DNA of 64,000 nt from Streptomyces hokutonensis (GCF_000376565.1 NZ_BARG01000058.1:44884-108883), one strand, 5' to 3'; shown: positions 1-11,980, numbered from the stretch's first letter. Numbers and translations: made by a program. Notes: generated from the sequence alone by a model not told the origin.

Positions 1-2809
<2,809 letters not shown>

Positions 2810-2903
2810 TATGCGTCAATCCCTCTCAGGGTTGTAAGTCTTGGGGTCTGATACGGGGGTCCTGGGGCCGGAGACCTGCGCGCGGCAGGTCTCCGGACTC
2901 CCG

Positions 2904-5900
2904 TCAGACCTCTTCGACGCTGCTCGGCTCGCGCCGGGACAGGTCGATGCCGAGCTCCTCCGCTGCGCGGAAGACATCCTCGTCGGTGTCACGCATCTCG
3001 ATGGACATACCGTCACTGGACAGCACCTCCACGTTCAGGCAGAGCGACTGCATCTCCTTGATGAGCACCTTGAAGGACTCGGGGATGCCGGGCTCGGGGA
3101 TGTTCTCGCCCTTGACGATGGCCTCGTAGACCTTCACGCGGCCGGTGACGTCGTCGGACTTGATGGTCAGCAGTTCCTGGAGGGCGTAGGCGGCGCCGTA
3201 TGCCTCCAGCGCCCACACCTCCATCTCGCCGAAGCGCTGACCACCGAACTGCGCCTTACCACCCAGCGGCTGCTGGGTGATCATCGAGTACGGACCGGTC
3301 GAACGGGCGTGCAGCTTGTCGTCGACCAGGTGGTGCAGCTTCAGGATGTACATGTAGCCGATCGAGATCGGCTCCGGGAACGGCTCGCCGGAGCGGCCGT
3401 CGAACAGGTTGGCCTTTCCGGAGGCCTGGACCAGGCGGTCGCCGTCGCGGTTCGGGATCGTGGCCTCGAAGAGACCGGAGATCTCGTCCTCGCGGGCGCC
3501 GTCGAAGACCGGGGTCGCGACGTTGGTGCCCGGGGCGACCTGGTCGGCGCCGATGGCCTGCAGGCGGCGCGCCCACTCGTCGCTGAGCCCGGAGACGTCC
3601 CAGCCGCGGCTGGCGAGCCAGCCGAGGTGGATCTCCAGGACCTGCCCCGGGTTCATTCGGGACGGGACACCCAGCGGGTTGAGGATGATGTCGACCGGAG
3701 TCCCGTCCTCGAGGAACGGCATGTCCTCGATGGGCAGGATCTTGGAGATGACACCCTTGTTGCCGTGACGGCCGGCCAGCTTGTCACCGTCGGTGATCTT
3801 GCGCTTCTGCGCAACATACACCCGGACCAACTGGTTGACGCCGGGCGGCAGTTCGTCGCCCTCCTCGCGGTCGAAGACGCGGACGCCGATGACCTTGCCG
3901 ATCTCGCCGTGCGGCACCTTCAGCGAGGTGTCGCGCACCTCGCGCGCCTTCTCACCGAAGATCGCGCGGAGCAGGCGCTCCTCGGGGGTCAGCTCGGTCT
4001 CACCCTTGGGCGTGACCTTGCCGACGAGGATGTCACCGGCGACGACCTCGGCACCGATCCGGATGATGCCGCGCTCGTCGAGGTCGGCGAGGACCTCCTC
4101 GGAGACGTTCGGGATGTCCCGGGTGATCTCCTCGGGGCCGAGCTTGGTGTCACGGGCGTCGACCTCGTGCTCCTCGATGTGGATCGAGGAGAGGACGTCG
4201 TCCTGTACGAGGCGCTGCGACAGGATGATCGCGTCCTCGTAGTTGTGACCCTCCCAGGGCATGAACGCCACGAGCAGGTTCTTGCCGAGCGCCATCTCGC
4301 CGAACTCGGTCGCCGGACCGTCGGCCAGCACCTGGTTGGCGACGACGCGGGCGCCCTCGTCCACGACAACCTTCTGGTTGACGGAGGTGCCCTGGTTGGA
4401 GCGGGAGAACTTGGCGAGGCGGTACGTGGTGTACGTGCCGTCGTCGTTGGCGGTGGTGATGTAGTCCGCGGAGACCTCCTGGACCACACCGTCCTTCTCC
4501 GACTTCAGGACGTCACCGGCGTCGACCGCGCAGCGGTACTCCATGCCGGTGCCGACCAGCGGCGCCTCGGACTTGATGAGGGGCACGGCCTGACGCATCA
4601 TGTTCGCGCCCATGAGGGCACGGTTGGCGTCGTCGTGCTCCAGGAACGGGATCATCGCGGTCGCGACCGACACCATCTGGCGCGGGGAGACGTCCATGTA
4701 GTCGACGTCGTCACCGGGGACGTAGTCGACCTCGCCGCCGCGGATGCGGACCAGGACGCGGGACTCCTCGAAGCGGAACTCGTCCGTCAGCGGCGCGTTG
4801 GCCTGCGCGATGACGAATCGGTCCTCTTCGTCGGCCGTCAGGTAGTCGACCTCGTCGGTGACGACACCGTCGGTGACCCGGCGGTACGGCGTCTCGACGA
4901 AACCGAACGCGTTGACGCGGCCGTAGGAGGCGAGCGAGCCGATCAGGCCGATGTTCGGGCCTTCCGGGGTCTCGATCGGGCACATGCGGCCGTAGTGCGA
5001 GGGGTGCACGTCACGGACCTCGAAGCCGGCCCGCTCACGGGAGAGACCACCCGGGCCAAGGGCCGACAGGCGGCGCTTGTGGGTGAGACCCGACAGCGGG
5101 TTGTTCTGGTCCATGAACTGCGACAGCTGGCTGGTGCCGAAGAACTCCTTGATGGAGGCGACGACCGGCCGGATGTTGATCAGGGTCTGCGGCGTGATCG
5201 CCTCGACGTCCTGGGTCGTCATCCGCTCGCGGACGACTCGCTCCATACGCGCCAGACCCGTACGGACCTGGTTCTGGATGAGCTCGCCGACGTTGCGCAG
5301 ACGACGGTTGCCGAAGTGGTCGATGTCGTCGGTCTCGACGACGATCGTGGTGCCGTTGTCACCGACGGTCTCGGTCTCGCCGGCGTGCAGCTTCACCAGG
5401 TACTTGATCGACGAGATGATGTCCTCGACGGTCAGCACACCGGCGTCCAGCGGGGCTTCGCCGCCCAGCTTCTTGTTGACCTTGTAGCGGCCGACCTTGG
5501 CGAGGTCGTAGCGCTTCGGGTTGAAGTAGAGGTTCTCCAGAAGCGTCTGCGCGGCCTCGCGGGTCGGGGGCTCGCCCGGACGCAGCTTGCGGTAGATGTC
5601 GAGGAGCGCGTCGTCCTGGCCCTGGGTGTGGTCCTTCTCCAGGGTGGCGCGCATGGACTCGTACTCGCCGAACTCCTCGAGGATCTGCTCGGTCGTCCAA
5701 CCGAGAGCCTTGAGCAGGACGGTGACGGACTGCTTGCGCTTGCGGTCGATGCGGACACCGACCATGTCGCGCTTGTCGATCTCCATCTCCAGCCAGGCAC
5801 CCCGGGAGGGGATCACCTTGGCGGAGAAGATGTCCTTGTCGGACGTCTTGTCGATCGAGGAGTCGAAGTAGACGCCCGGCGAACGGACCAGCTGCGACAC

Positions 5901-6389
5901 GACGACACGCTCGGTGCCGTTGATGACGAAGGTGCCCTTGTTGGTCATGAGCGGGAAGTCGCCCATGAAGACCGTCTGGGACTTGATCTCGCCGGTCTCG
6001 TTGTTGGTGAACTCAGCGGTCACGAAGAGCGGGGCGGCGTACGTGAAGTCGCGCTCCTTGCACTCGTCGATGCTGTTCTTGGGAGGTTCGAAACGGTGGT
6101 CGCGGAAGGTCAGCGACATCGACCCGGAGAAGTCCTCGATCGGGGAGATCTCCTCGAAGATCTCCTCCAGACCGGACTTGGTGGGGACGTCCTGACCCGA
6201 CTCCAGAGCCGCCTCGACCCGACTCTGCCAGGCGGTGTTGCCGAGCAGCCAGTCGAAGCTCTCGGTCTGCAACGCGAGCAGGTTGGGAACCTCGAGGGGC
6301 TCCTTGATCTTTGCAAAGGAGATGCGCAGCGGGGCGGTGCTGGCGCCGTTGTTCATATTCGCGGTCGAGGCAGTGCGCGAGGCGGCCAA
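2904..6389 (-). CDS. rpoB: DNA-directed RNA polymerase subunit beta
   Basis: Encodes the beta subunit of RNA polymerase. The start is taken as the TTG at 6389, giving LAASRTASTANMNN and 1161 residues, the usual Streptomyces length. A GGAAGGA ribosome site sits seven bases upstream. An in-frame GTG at 6449 would add 20 residues unlike the family. The rifampicin-binding cluster is wild type: Q424, D427 (in FMDQNN), H437 (in LTHKRR) and S442, equivalent to E. coli 513, 516, 526 and 531, so the sequence predicts a rifampicin-sensitive enzyme. Conserved signatures such as IETPEGPNIGLI and GDKLAGRHGNKG are present. It is first in the rpoBC unit, with its own promoter in the long upstream spacer. 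Confidence 0.99.
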   Translation of the reverse strand: MAASRTASTANMNNGASTAPLRISFAKIKEPLEVPNLLALQTESFDWLLGNTAWQSRVEAALESGQDVPTKSGLEEIFEEISPIEDFSGSMSLTFRDHRFEPPKNSIDECKERDFTYAAPLFVTAEFTNNETGEIKSQTVFMGDFPLMTNKGTFVINGTERVVVSQLVRSPGVYFDSSIDKTSDKDIFSAKVIPSRGAWLEMEIDKRDMVGVRIDRKRKQSVTVLLKALGWTTEQILEEFGEYESMRATLEKDHTQGQDDALLDIYRKLRPGEPPTREAAQTLLENLYFNPKRYDLAKVGRYKVNKKLGGEAPLDAGVLTVEDIISSIKYLVKLHAGETETVGDNGTTIVVETDDIDHFGNRRLRNVGELIQNQVRTGLARMERVVRERMTTQDVEAITPQTLINIRPVVASIKEFFGTSQLSQFMDQNNPLSGLTHKRRLSALGPGGLSRERAGFEVRDVHPSHYGRMCPIETPEGPNIGLIGSLASYGRVNAFGFVETPYRRVTDGVVTDEVDYLTADEEDRFVIAQANAPLTDEFRFEESRVLVRIRGGEVDYVPGDDVDYMDVSPRQMVSVATAMIPFLEHDDANRALMGANMMRQAVPLIKSEAPLVGTGMEYRCAVDAGDVLKSEKDGVVQEVSADYITTANDDGTYTTYRLAKFSRSNQGTSVNQKVVVDEGARVVANQVLADGPATEFGEMALGKNLLVAFMPWEGHNYEDAIILSQRLVQDDVLSSIHIEEHEVDARDTKLGPEEITRDIPNVSEEVLADLDERGIIRIGAEVVAGDILVGKVTPKGETELTPEERLLRAIFGEKAREVRDTSLKVPHGEIGKVIGVRVFDREEGDELPPGVNQLVRVYVAQKRKITDGDKLAGRHGNKGVISKILPIEDMPFLEDGTPVDIILNPLGVPSRMNPGQVLEIHLGWLASRGWDVSGLSDEWARRLQAIGADQVAPGTNVATPVFDGAREDEISGLFEATIPNRDGDRLVQASGKANLFDGRSGEPFPEPISIGYMYILKLHHLVDDKLHARSTGPYSMITQQPLGGKAQFGGQRFGEMEVWALEAYGAAYALQELLTIKSDDVTGRVKVYEAIVKGENIPEPGIPESFKVLIKEMQSLCLNVEVLSSDGMSIEMRDTDEDVFRAAEELGIDLSRREPSSVEEV

Positions 6390-6553
6390 GAGGGGGTCCT
6401 TCCGAGGGCTCGGACTCACTACGCGCGTACCGGCCCCCCACTCGCGCACAGAGACAGGAGTCCCAGGTCAGGGACGATCCGATCGTCGGTGCTAGAGCGA
6501 GGGCATGCCCCTGGTGACGGGCAGGGAGCAGCTAACAGGCAGCGCAAAGGGTC

Positions 6554-6582
6554 AGTGTAGCCACTTGGCGCACTGATGTCCA
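6554..6582 (-). promoter_or_regulatory. Candidate rpoB promoter (HrdB-like)
   Basis: On the minus strand TGGACA (6582-6577) and TACACT (6559-6554) are separated by 17 bases, close to the principal-sigma consensus. The start point would fall near 6547, leaving a leader of about 160 bases before the TTG of rpoB. The rplL-rpoB spacer (6390-6938) is 549 bp and holds no convincing gene. Confidence 0.6.
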
Positions 6583-6850
6583 GCCCCGCTTTTTTGAGAC
6601 CCTCGTCGTGCTCAACACCCTCGGCAAGCTCACGTCCTCAACGCGTTGATACTGCCCTCTTCGCCGCCGATCCATGCCTCGGATTCGGATCGTTGTGACG
6701 ACGCGTCCTGAGAATTGCGCGCTACGTGCGGTTCGTCAAGGCCTCCATGGCCCACCCCACATGCCACCAGGGTGCTCGGAGGCACGAAGAAGATCACCAT
6801 ACTCCGCGAACCCCTGGCCGCAAGGCTGCCGCTCACCCGACCCAGGAACG

Positions 6851-6888
6851 CCGAAGAGCGACCACCCAGATGGATGATCGCTCTTCGG
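6851..6888 (-). terminator. Hairpin between rplL and rpoB (terminator or attenuator)
   Basis: Perfect 11-bp arms (ccgaagagcga at 6851-6861 and its complement at 6878-6888) enclose a 16-base loop, 51 bases after the rplL stop. There is no strong T-run after it, so partial read-through into rpoB is plausible, as known for rplJL-rpoBC units in other bacteria. Confidence 0.6.
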
Positions 6889-6938
6889 TGCTTAGGCGTT
6901 ACAAGGTCCTTGAGACCTCGTCCACGACCTCGCGGGTG

Positions 6939-7319
6939 TTACTTGACCTCGACGGAGGCGCCGGCGGCCTTGAGGGACTCGGCGGCCTTCTCGGCGGCGT
7001 CCTTGGCGACCTTCTCGAGGACGGGCTTCGGAGCGCCGTCCACGAGGTCCTTGGCCTCCTTGAGGCCCAGGGAGGTCAGCTCACGCACGACCTTGATGAC
7101 CTGGATCTTCTTCTCGCCGGCGCCGGTGAGGATGACGTCGAACTCGTCCTGCTCCTCAGCGGCCTCGACCGGGGCGCCGGGGGCGGCGGGACCGGCAACG
7201 GCGACCGCGGCGGCGGCGGTGACGTCGAACTTCTCCTCGAACGCCTTCACGAACTCGGAAAGCTGGATGAGGGTCATGGTCTCGAACTCGGCGAGCAGTT
7301 CGTCCTGGGTGAGAGCCAC
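6939..7319 (-). CDS. rplL: 50S ribosomal protein L7/L12
   Basis: The 126-residue stalk protein recruits translational GTPases to the ribosome and is present as dimers bound to L10. The N-terminal dimerisation helix (MALTQDELLAEFETMTLIQL), an Ala/Pro/Gly hinge around residues 35-55 and the conserved C-terminal domain (EKKIQVIKVVRELTSLGLKE) are all recognisable and in the usual order. It follows rplJ after 126 bp in the same direction. Full length, no anomalies. Confidence 0.98.
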   Translation of the reverse strand: MALTQDELLAEFETMTLIQLSEFVKAFEEKFDVTAAAAVAVAGPAAPGAPVEAAEEQDEFDVILTGAGEKKIQVIKVVRELTSLGLKEAKDLVDGAPKPVLEKVAKDAAEKAAESLKAAGASVEVK

Positions 7320-7445
7320 GATGGCTTCCTTCCACTAATTTCGGCTGGTGCCGGTGTGTACATGTCTGGCGGGCGTACGTTCGGCCCGCTACGACCGTTG
7401 CCGTGCGGCGCGGAGCCTCAGGCGGCGGTCATGCTGCGAGCCGAA

Positions 7446-7976
7446 TTACTCGGCACCGCCCTGCTCTTCTTGCTTGGCGCGAAGGGCGTCCACCGTGCGG
7501 ACGAGCTTCGACGGGAGCGCCTGGAAGAGCTGCGCAGCCTGAGTCTGCTTGCCCTTGAAGGCACCCGCCAGCTTGGAGAGCAGAACCTCGCGGGACTCGA
7601 GGTCCGCGAGCTTCTTGATCTCGTCGGCGGACAGCGCCTTGCCGTCAAGGACACCGCCCTTGATGACGAGGTTCGGGTTGTCCTTGGCGAAGTCACGAAG
7701 ACCCTTCGCCGACTCCACCGGGTCACCGGTGATGAAGGCGACCGCCGTCGGACCGTTGAACAGGTCGTCGAGCGTAGAGATCCCGGCCTCGTTGGCCGCA
7801 ATCTTGGTCAGCGTGTTCTTCACCACGGCGTACTGGGCGTTCTCACCGAGCGAACGACGCAGCGTCTTGAGCTGCGCCACGGTGAGACCCCGGTACTCGG
7901 TCAGCACGGCGGCGTTCGAGTCGCGGAACTGGTCCGCGAGCTCGGCTACCGCGGCAGCCTTGTCGGGCCTTGCCAT
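7446..7976 (-). CDS. rplJ: 50S ribosomal protein L10
   Basis: L10 forms the base of the ribosomal stalk, binding 23S rRNA and L7/L12 dimers, and autoregulates its own operon. The ATG at 7976 (MARPDKAAAVAEL, 176 residues) is preferred over an in-frame upstream extension that has no family similarity; a GGAGG site precedes it. Motifs VLTEYRGLTVAQLKTLRRSL and KNTLTKIAA are typical. The gene begins the rplJL unit and has a long leader (7977-8240) with an attenuator-like hairpin. Confidence 0.98.
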   Translation of the reverse strand: MARPDKAAAVAELADQFRDSNAAVLTEYRGLTVAQLKTLRRSLGENAQYAVVKNTLTKIAANEAGISTLDDLFNGPTAVAFITGDPVESAKGLRDFAKDNPNLVIKGGVLDGKALSADEIKKLADLESREVLLSKLAGAFKGKQTQAAQLFQALPSKLVRTVDALRAKQEEQGGAE

Positions 7977-8028
7977 AGAGCGTCGGCCTCCTTCCGGGTG
8001 ATGAGGACCGCTCAGAAGGGGCTGGGAC

Positions 8029-8061
8029 AGAGAAAACGCCCCGGCGCAGGCGCACGGGGCG
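8029..8061 (-). promoter_or_regulatory. Attenuator-like hairpin in the rplJ (L10) leader
   Basis: On the minus strand CGCCCCG and CGGGGCG close a stem around an 11-base loop that itself contains GCGC-CT-GCGC; the stem (8061-8037) is followed directly by TTTTCTCT. This is a terminator-like structure about 55 bases before the rplJ ATG, where the autoregulatory L10 leader lies in bacteria. That it binds L10 is inferred from position. Confidence 0.55.
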
Positions 8062-8241
8062 TAGCTCGACCGAAAACAACGTCTCCGGGAGCACATCCAG
8101 TTCACCTGCGCGGGTCGTCCACTGTTCAGCGGATCCTTCGGTCACCACACCCTTTGACAGGCACGGCAACGACCAGCGGTCTTTGGCTTCTCCGGAAGAG
8201 TACGGGACCCACACACGCCCAAGCAAATCCGCCCGTACGGC

Positions 8242-8520
8242 TCAGCCCCGGGCGTCCTTCATCAGCTGGGCGAAGTCGGCGGAGTCATTCGCCGGCGGGA
8301 CGGCGGCCTCGGCGGCCGGGTTCTTGTCGGCCCCGGCCGCGCCGGTCCCGTTGGCGGTCAGGTTGCTCCCCAGGCCGCCCAGCTCCTTGGCCGCCGCGAG
8401 CGCCATGTCCCGCGAGGAGTCCGCGGCGAGCTTCGAGCAGCCGACCGCTCTCCCGGCGAGGAGCAGGGCGGCGAGCCCGGCACCGGCGAGTTGGGCGGTC
8501 TGGTGAATCCCCTTGGCCCC
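8242..8520 (-). pseudogene. Relic of a second lipoprotein gene
   Basis: Between the intact lipoprotein gene and rplJ the minus strand carries an open frame without a usable start. It reads a hydrophobic segment (AGAGLAALLLAGRAVGC, like a signal peptide ending in a lipobox) followed soon by VPPANDSADFAQLMKDARG and a stop at 8242. That ending resembles VPPASDTEDFMTLLKKQG in the neighbour. Streptomyces coelicolor carries two lipoprotein genes at this locus, so this is probably the second copy after loss of its middle and its start. A 14-bp direct repeat (8485-8498 and 8523-8536) brackets its 5' side. Confidence 0.5.
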
Positions 8521-8537
8521 AGGGCGAGTTGGGCGGC

Positions 8538-9479
8538 TCAGGAGCTGGTGCCGGAGCCGGTCGCCGTGTCGGCGCTGCCCGGGGTCACCCCCTGCTTCTT
8601 CAGCAGCGTCATGAAGTCCTCGGTGTCGCTCGCCGGGGGCACCGTGGCCTCGACCTTCACGCCGTAGTCGCTGTAGTAGGCGGTCTGGCTGTACTCGCCC
8701 GACGACATCTCGCCCTTCTCGACCTTCTTGACCAGCAGGTCCTGGGCGTTGATCCAGATGTCGACCCGCTCCGTGGAGACGCCGGCCGAGGTGAGCTGCT
8801 TCTTCAGGCCGGCGAGCTGGCTGGCGGTGAGGTTGGAGTTCTTGGTGGCGAGGTCGGCCACGTTCACCGTGCCCGAGTAGTGCGTGGTCTGCTGGCCGCG
8901 GACCGACTCCGTGCCGACCTTCTTGACGTCCCCGGAGGCGAGCAGGAGCTTCACCGACTGGTTCGGCGTGGAGTTCTGCATCTGGTCCTTGAGGTACGCG
9001 CCGGAGCTGCCGCCGAGCTTGGCGAGGTCGTCGTACACGTACTTGATCCAGTGCTTGCCGCCGGCCTGCGCGGCGAACTTCTCGCCCATCTTGGCGTAGT
9101 AGGCGTCGGGCAGATAGCGGGCCTCCATCGAGGTGCTGCCCGCCGCGCGCATCGCGTCGGCCATGCTGCCGCCGGTGTAGTTCATCGTGAGGGTGCCGCT
9201 GATGCCGTCGCTCCAGCCGAGGTTGCCCTTGGCGTCCATGGACATCAGGGTGCCCAGGACCGTGGAGGACTCGACCTTGGCGGAGTCGGCCTTGTCGGTG
9301 GACTGCTCGGCGCTGCGCAGGGCCGCTATGGGGCTCACCCGGGTCGTGCCCTTGCCGACCGTCTTGTCGTCCTTGCCCGAGCCCCCGGAGGAGCCCGTGG
9401 AACTGCAGGCGGCCACCGAGACCAGCGCGGTCCCCACCGCGATCGACAGACCCACCCTGCGCACGGTCGTGCTCTTCAT
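8538..9479 (-). CDS. Secreted lipoprotein, LppX/LprAFG-like (DUF1396 type)
   Basis: Predicted membrane-anchored lipoprotein of 313 residues. The chosen ATG (9479, MKSTTVRRVGLSIAVG) follows a GGGGGAC site and opens a classic signal peptide ending in the lipobox VAAC, with acylated Cys near residue 25; the in-frame start 13 codons upstream would bury it. A Ser/Gly linker follows, then a beta-rich domain ending in PPASDTEDFMTLLKKQG. The overall pattern matches actinobacterial LppX/LprG-type lipoproteins, which bind lipids or hydrophobic ligands in a cavity; a specific ligand cannot be read from the sequence. It sits in the ribosomal block between rplA and rplJ, as in other Streptomyces. Confidence 0.8.
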   Translation of the reverse strand: MKSTTVRRVGLSIAVGTALVSVAACSSTGSSGGSGKDDKTVGKGTTRVSPIAALRSAEQSTDKADSAKVESSTVLGTLMSMDAKGNLGWSDGISGTLTMNYTGGSMADAMRAAGSTSMEARYLPDAYYAKMGEKFAAQAGGKHWIKYVYDDLAKLGGSSGAYLKDQMQNSTPNQSVKLLLASGDVKKVGTESVRGQQTTHYSGTVNVADLATKNSNLTASQLAGLKKQLTSAGVSTERVDIWINAQDLLVKKVEKGEMSSGEYSQTAYYSDYGVKVEATVPPASDTEDFMTLLKKQGVTPGSADTATGSGTSS

Positions 9480-9554
9480 CCGTCCCCCACCCCTATGCGA
9501 TTGCTGTGCCTGCCTCAAACGCTAGCGCAGGGCACTGACACCCCGTACGAAAGA

Positions 9555-9592
9555 GGACGAGCCCCGCACCTCGAAGGTTGCGGGGCTCGTCC
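9555..9592 (-). terminator. Terminator after rplA
   Basis: Perfect 14-bp arms (ggacgagccccgca at 9555-9568; complement at 9579-9592) with a 10-base loop, 46 bases past the rplA stop, followed on the minus strand by CTCTTTCGT. It ends the rplK-rplA transcript before the lipoprotein gene. Confidence 0.8.
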
Positions 9593-9637
9593 AATTCTGA
9601 CGCGTACGCGACGCGGCTACCGGGGTGAGCGCGGGGC

Positions 9638-10363
9638 TCAGACGGCGGCCGGGTCCTCCTCGACGAGGAGGTTGCGGGTGCGGTTCGGGTCGACCGGAAT
9701 GCCGGGGCCGATCGTGGTGCTGATCGCGGCCTTCTTGATGTAACGACCCTTGGCGGCGGACGGCTTCAGACGGAGGATCTCCTCCAGGGCCGCGCCGTAG
9801 TTCTCCACCAGCTGGGTGTCGTCGAAGGACGACTTGCCGATGATGAAGTGCAGGTTCGAGTGCTTGTCGACGCGGAACTCGATCTTGCCGCCCTTGATCT
9901 CGTTGACGGCCTTGGCGACGTCCGGGGTCACGGTGCCGGTCTTGGGGTTCGGCATGAGACCACGGGGACCGAGCACGCGGCCGAGGCGGCCGACCTTGCC
10001 CATGAGGTCCGGGGTGGCGACGACGGCGTCGAAGTCCAGCCGGCCCTTCGCCACCTCGTCGATGAGTTCGTCGGAGCCGACGATGTCGGCGCCCGCGGCG
10101 GTCGCGGCCTCGGCACGGTCACCGGTCGCGAAGACCAGGACCCGGGCGGTCTTACCGGTGCCGTGCGGGAGGTTCACGGTGCCACGGACCATCTGGTCGG
10201 CCTTGCGCGGGTCGACACCCAGACGGAAGGCGACCTCGACGGTGCCGTCGAACTTGGAGGTGGAGGTCTCCTTGGCGAGACGGACGGCCTCGAGCGGGGC
10301 GTAGAGCTTGTCCCGGTCGATCTTCTCGTCCGCAGCGCGGAGAGACTTGCTGCGCTTGCTCAC
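9638..10363 (-). CDS. rplA: 50S ribosomal protein L1
   Basis: The 241-residue L1 protein binds 23S rRNA at the mobile L1 stalk and helps release deacylated tRNA; it also represses its own operon in bacteria. Family signatures include the N-terminal KRSKSLRAADEKIDR, the VEVAFRLGVDPRKADQMVRG segment and the rRNA-binding loop VLGPRGLMPNPKTGTVT. It follows rplK after 78 bp, in the same orientation, and is followed by a strong hairpin terminator. Full length and unremarkable. Confidence 0.98.
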   Translation of the reverse strand: MSKRSKSLRAADEKIDRDKLYAPLEAVRLAKETSTSKFDGTVEVAFRLGVDPRKADQMVRGTVNLPHGTGKTARVLVFATGDRAEAATAAGADIVGSDELIDEVAKGRLDFDAVVATPDLMGKVGRLGRVLGPRGLMPNPKTGTVTPDVAKAVNEIKGGKIEFRVDKHSNLHFIIGKSSFDDTQLVENYGAALEEILRLKPSAAKGRYIKKAAISTTIGPGIPVDPNRTRNLLVEEDPAAV

Positions 10364-10441
10364 TACTGCTCCTGATGTGTTCTGAGGAGTCGTGGTACGG
10401 ACCGAGCAGGTCCCACCACAATCACTTCTGCGGGATGAAGG

Positions 10442-10876
10442 TCAGCCCTCGACCGTGATGCCCATGGAACGGGCGGTGCCGGCGATGATCTTCGACGCGG
10501 CGTCCAGGTCGTTGGCGTTCAGGTCGGGAAGCTTGGTCGTGGCGATCTCGCGGACCTGCGCCTGGGTGATCTTGGCGACCTTGGTCTTGTGCGGCTCGCC
10601 CGAGCCCTTCTCGACACCCGCGGCCTTGAGGATCATCTTCGCGGCCGGCGGAGTCTTGGTGACGAAGGTGAAGGAGCGGTCCTCGTAGACCGTGATCTCC
10701 ACCGGGATCACCCAGCCGCGCTGCGACTCGGTCGCCGCGTTGTAGGCCTTGCAGAACTCCATGATGTTGACGCCGTGCTGACCGAGCGCGGGGCCGACCG
10801 GCGGAGCCGGGTTCGCCGCACCGGCGTTGATCTGGAGCTTGATAAGCCCCGTGACCTTCTTCTTCTTGGGAGGCAT
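10442..10876 (-). CDS. rplK: 50S ribosomal protein L11
   Basis: The 144-residue L11 binds the GTPase-associated centre of 23S rRNA, is the target region for thiopeptide antibiotics and is needed for RelA activation (relC). The proline-rich N-terminal loop [20 protein letters not shown] and the C-terminal rRNA-binding domain are intact, with no deletion of the kind seen in relC mutants. First gene of the rplKA unit; a terminator hairpin separates it from nusG upstream. Confidence 0.98.
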
Positions 10877-10977
10877 TGCTCTCTCCGGGTCCTAGTGAGA
10901 GTTTTCGGCCCCCGTCCGGTCAATCCGGATGGAGGCATACCGCACAACGATAACGGGTATCCATGCGCGGCCAAAAA

Positions 10978-11023
10978 CCGAGCAGGTCAGAGAGGCTTTT
11001 GACAGCCCGTCTGACCTGCTCGG
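10978..11023 (-). terminator. Terminator after nusG
   Basis: Perfect 14-bp arms (ccgagcaggtcaga at 10978-10991; complement at 11010-11023), an 18-base loop, and the run GGTTTTTGG straight after on the minus strand. It lies 22 bases beyond the nusG stop and separates secE-nusG from rplKA. Confidence 0.85.
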
Positions 11024-11044
11024 AAGACGTACGTCCAGGGAGAA

Positions 11045-11902
11045 CTAGTTCTTCTGGATCTGGTCGAAGGAGAGCTCGACCGGCGTCTCGCGGCCGAAGA
11101 TCTCGACGAGACCCTTGACCTTCTTCGAGTCGGCGTTGATCTCGTTGATGGTCGCCTGCAGCGTGGCGAACGGGCCGTCGGTGACGGTGACCGAGTCGCC
11201 GACCTCGAAGTCCAGCACCTGGACCTCGACCTTGCGCTGCGGAACCGGCTTGCCCTCGGCCTCGGCGGCCTCACGCGCGGCCTTCTCCTCGGCCTCCGGG
11301 GCGAGCATCTTGACGATCTCGTCCAGGGTCAGCGGGTACGGGTCGTAGGCGTTGCCCACGAAGCCGGTGACGCCGGGGGTGTTGCGGACGACACCCCAGG
11401 ACTCGTTCGTCAGGTCCATGCGGACCAGGACGTAGCCCGGGAGCTTGTTCTGCTTGATGGTCTTGCGGTCGCCGTTCTTGATCTGGACGACCTCTTCCTG
11501 CGGCACCTCGGCCTGGAAGATGTAGTCCTCGACGTTCAGCGAGACGGCGCGCTGCTCCAGGTTGGTCTTCACGCGGTTCTCGTAGCCGGCGTACGTGTGG
11601 ATGACGTACCACTCGCCGGGGAGGGTGCGGAGTTCCTCGCGCAGGGCGACCACCGGGTCGACGGGCTCGGCCGGCTCGGCCTCTTCCTCGTCGTCCTCGG
11701 CCGCGGTCTCGTCGTCGAGGTCCTCGGTCGCTTCCTCGTCCTCGTCCTCGACGTGCAGGGCGGCTTCCTCGGCGGGCTCGCCCGCGTCGGCGTCCGCAGC
11801 CTCGACCTCGTCCAGGTCGTCGTCCGCGCCCTCGACGATGTCGAGTTCGTCTTCCACGGACTCGTCCGGCTCGACGGCCTCGTTCAGCTTCGGGTCAGAC
11901 AC
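11045..11902 (-). CDS. nusG: Transcription termination/antitermination protein NusG
   Basis: NusG binds RNA polymerase and couples it to Rho or ribosomes. The protein has 285 residues, longer than the E. coli form because of an acidic N-terminal extension of about 95 residues rich in Glu, Asp and Ala, a feature of Streptomyces NusG. The NGN domain (GEWYVIHTYAGYENRVKTNL) and the C-terminal KOW domain (VGDSVTVTDGPFATLQATI) follow in order. It is downstream of secE (78 bp) and followed by a strong terminator. Confidence 0.97.
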   Translation of the reverse strand: MSDPKLNEAVEPDESVEDELDIVEGADDDLDEVEAADADAGEPAEEAALHVEDEDEEATEDLDDETAAEDDEEEAEPAEPVDPVVALREELRTLPGEWYVIHTYAGYENRVKTNLEQRAVSLNVEDYIFQAEVPQEEVVQIKNGDRKTIKQNKLPGYVLVRMDLTNESWGVVRNTPGVTGFVGNAYDPYPLTLDEIVKMLAPEAEEKAAREAAEAEGKPVPQRKVEVQVLDFEVGDSVTVTDGPFATLQATINEINADSKKVKGLVEIFGRETPVELSFDQIQKN

Positions 11903-11980
11903 GGTGGCTGCTTCTTCCTGGATACATGGGGGTGGAACACGCGAAAGGGGCGCCGGTCAGGGCGCCCTTCGCTTCCGGCC

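Noticed and set aside
6726..9743. 1005-codon plus-strand frame across rplL, rplJ and the lipoprotein gene
   Set aside because: Antisense shadow; no domain, no ribosome site, runs through well-supported genes.
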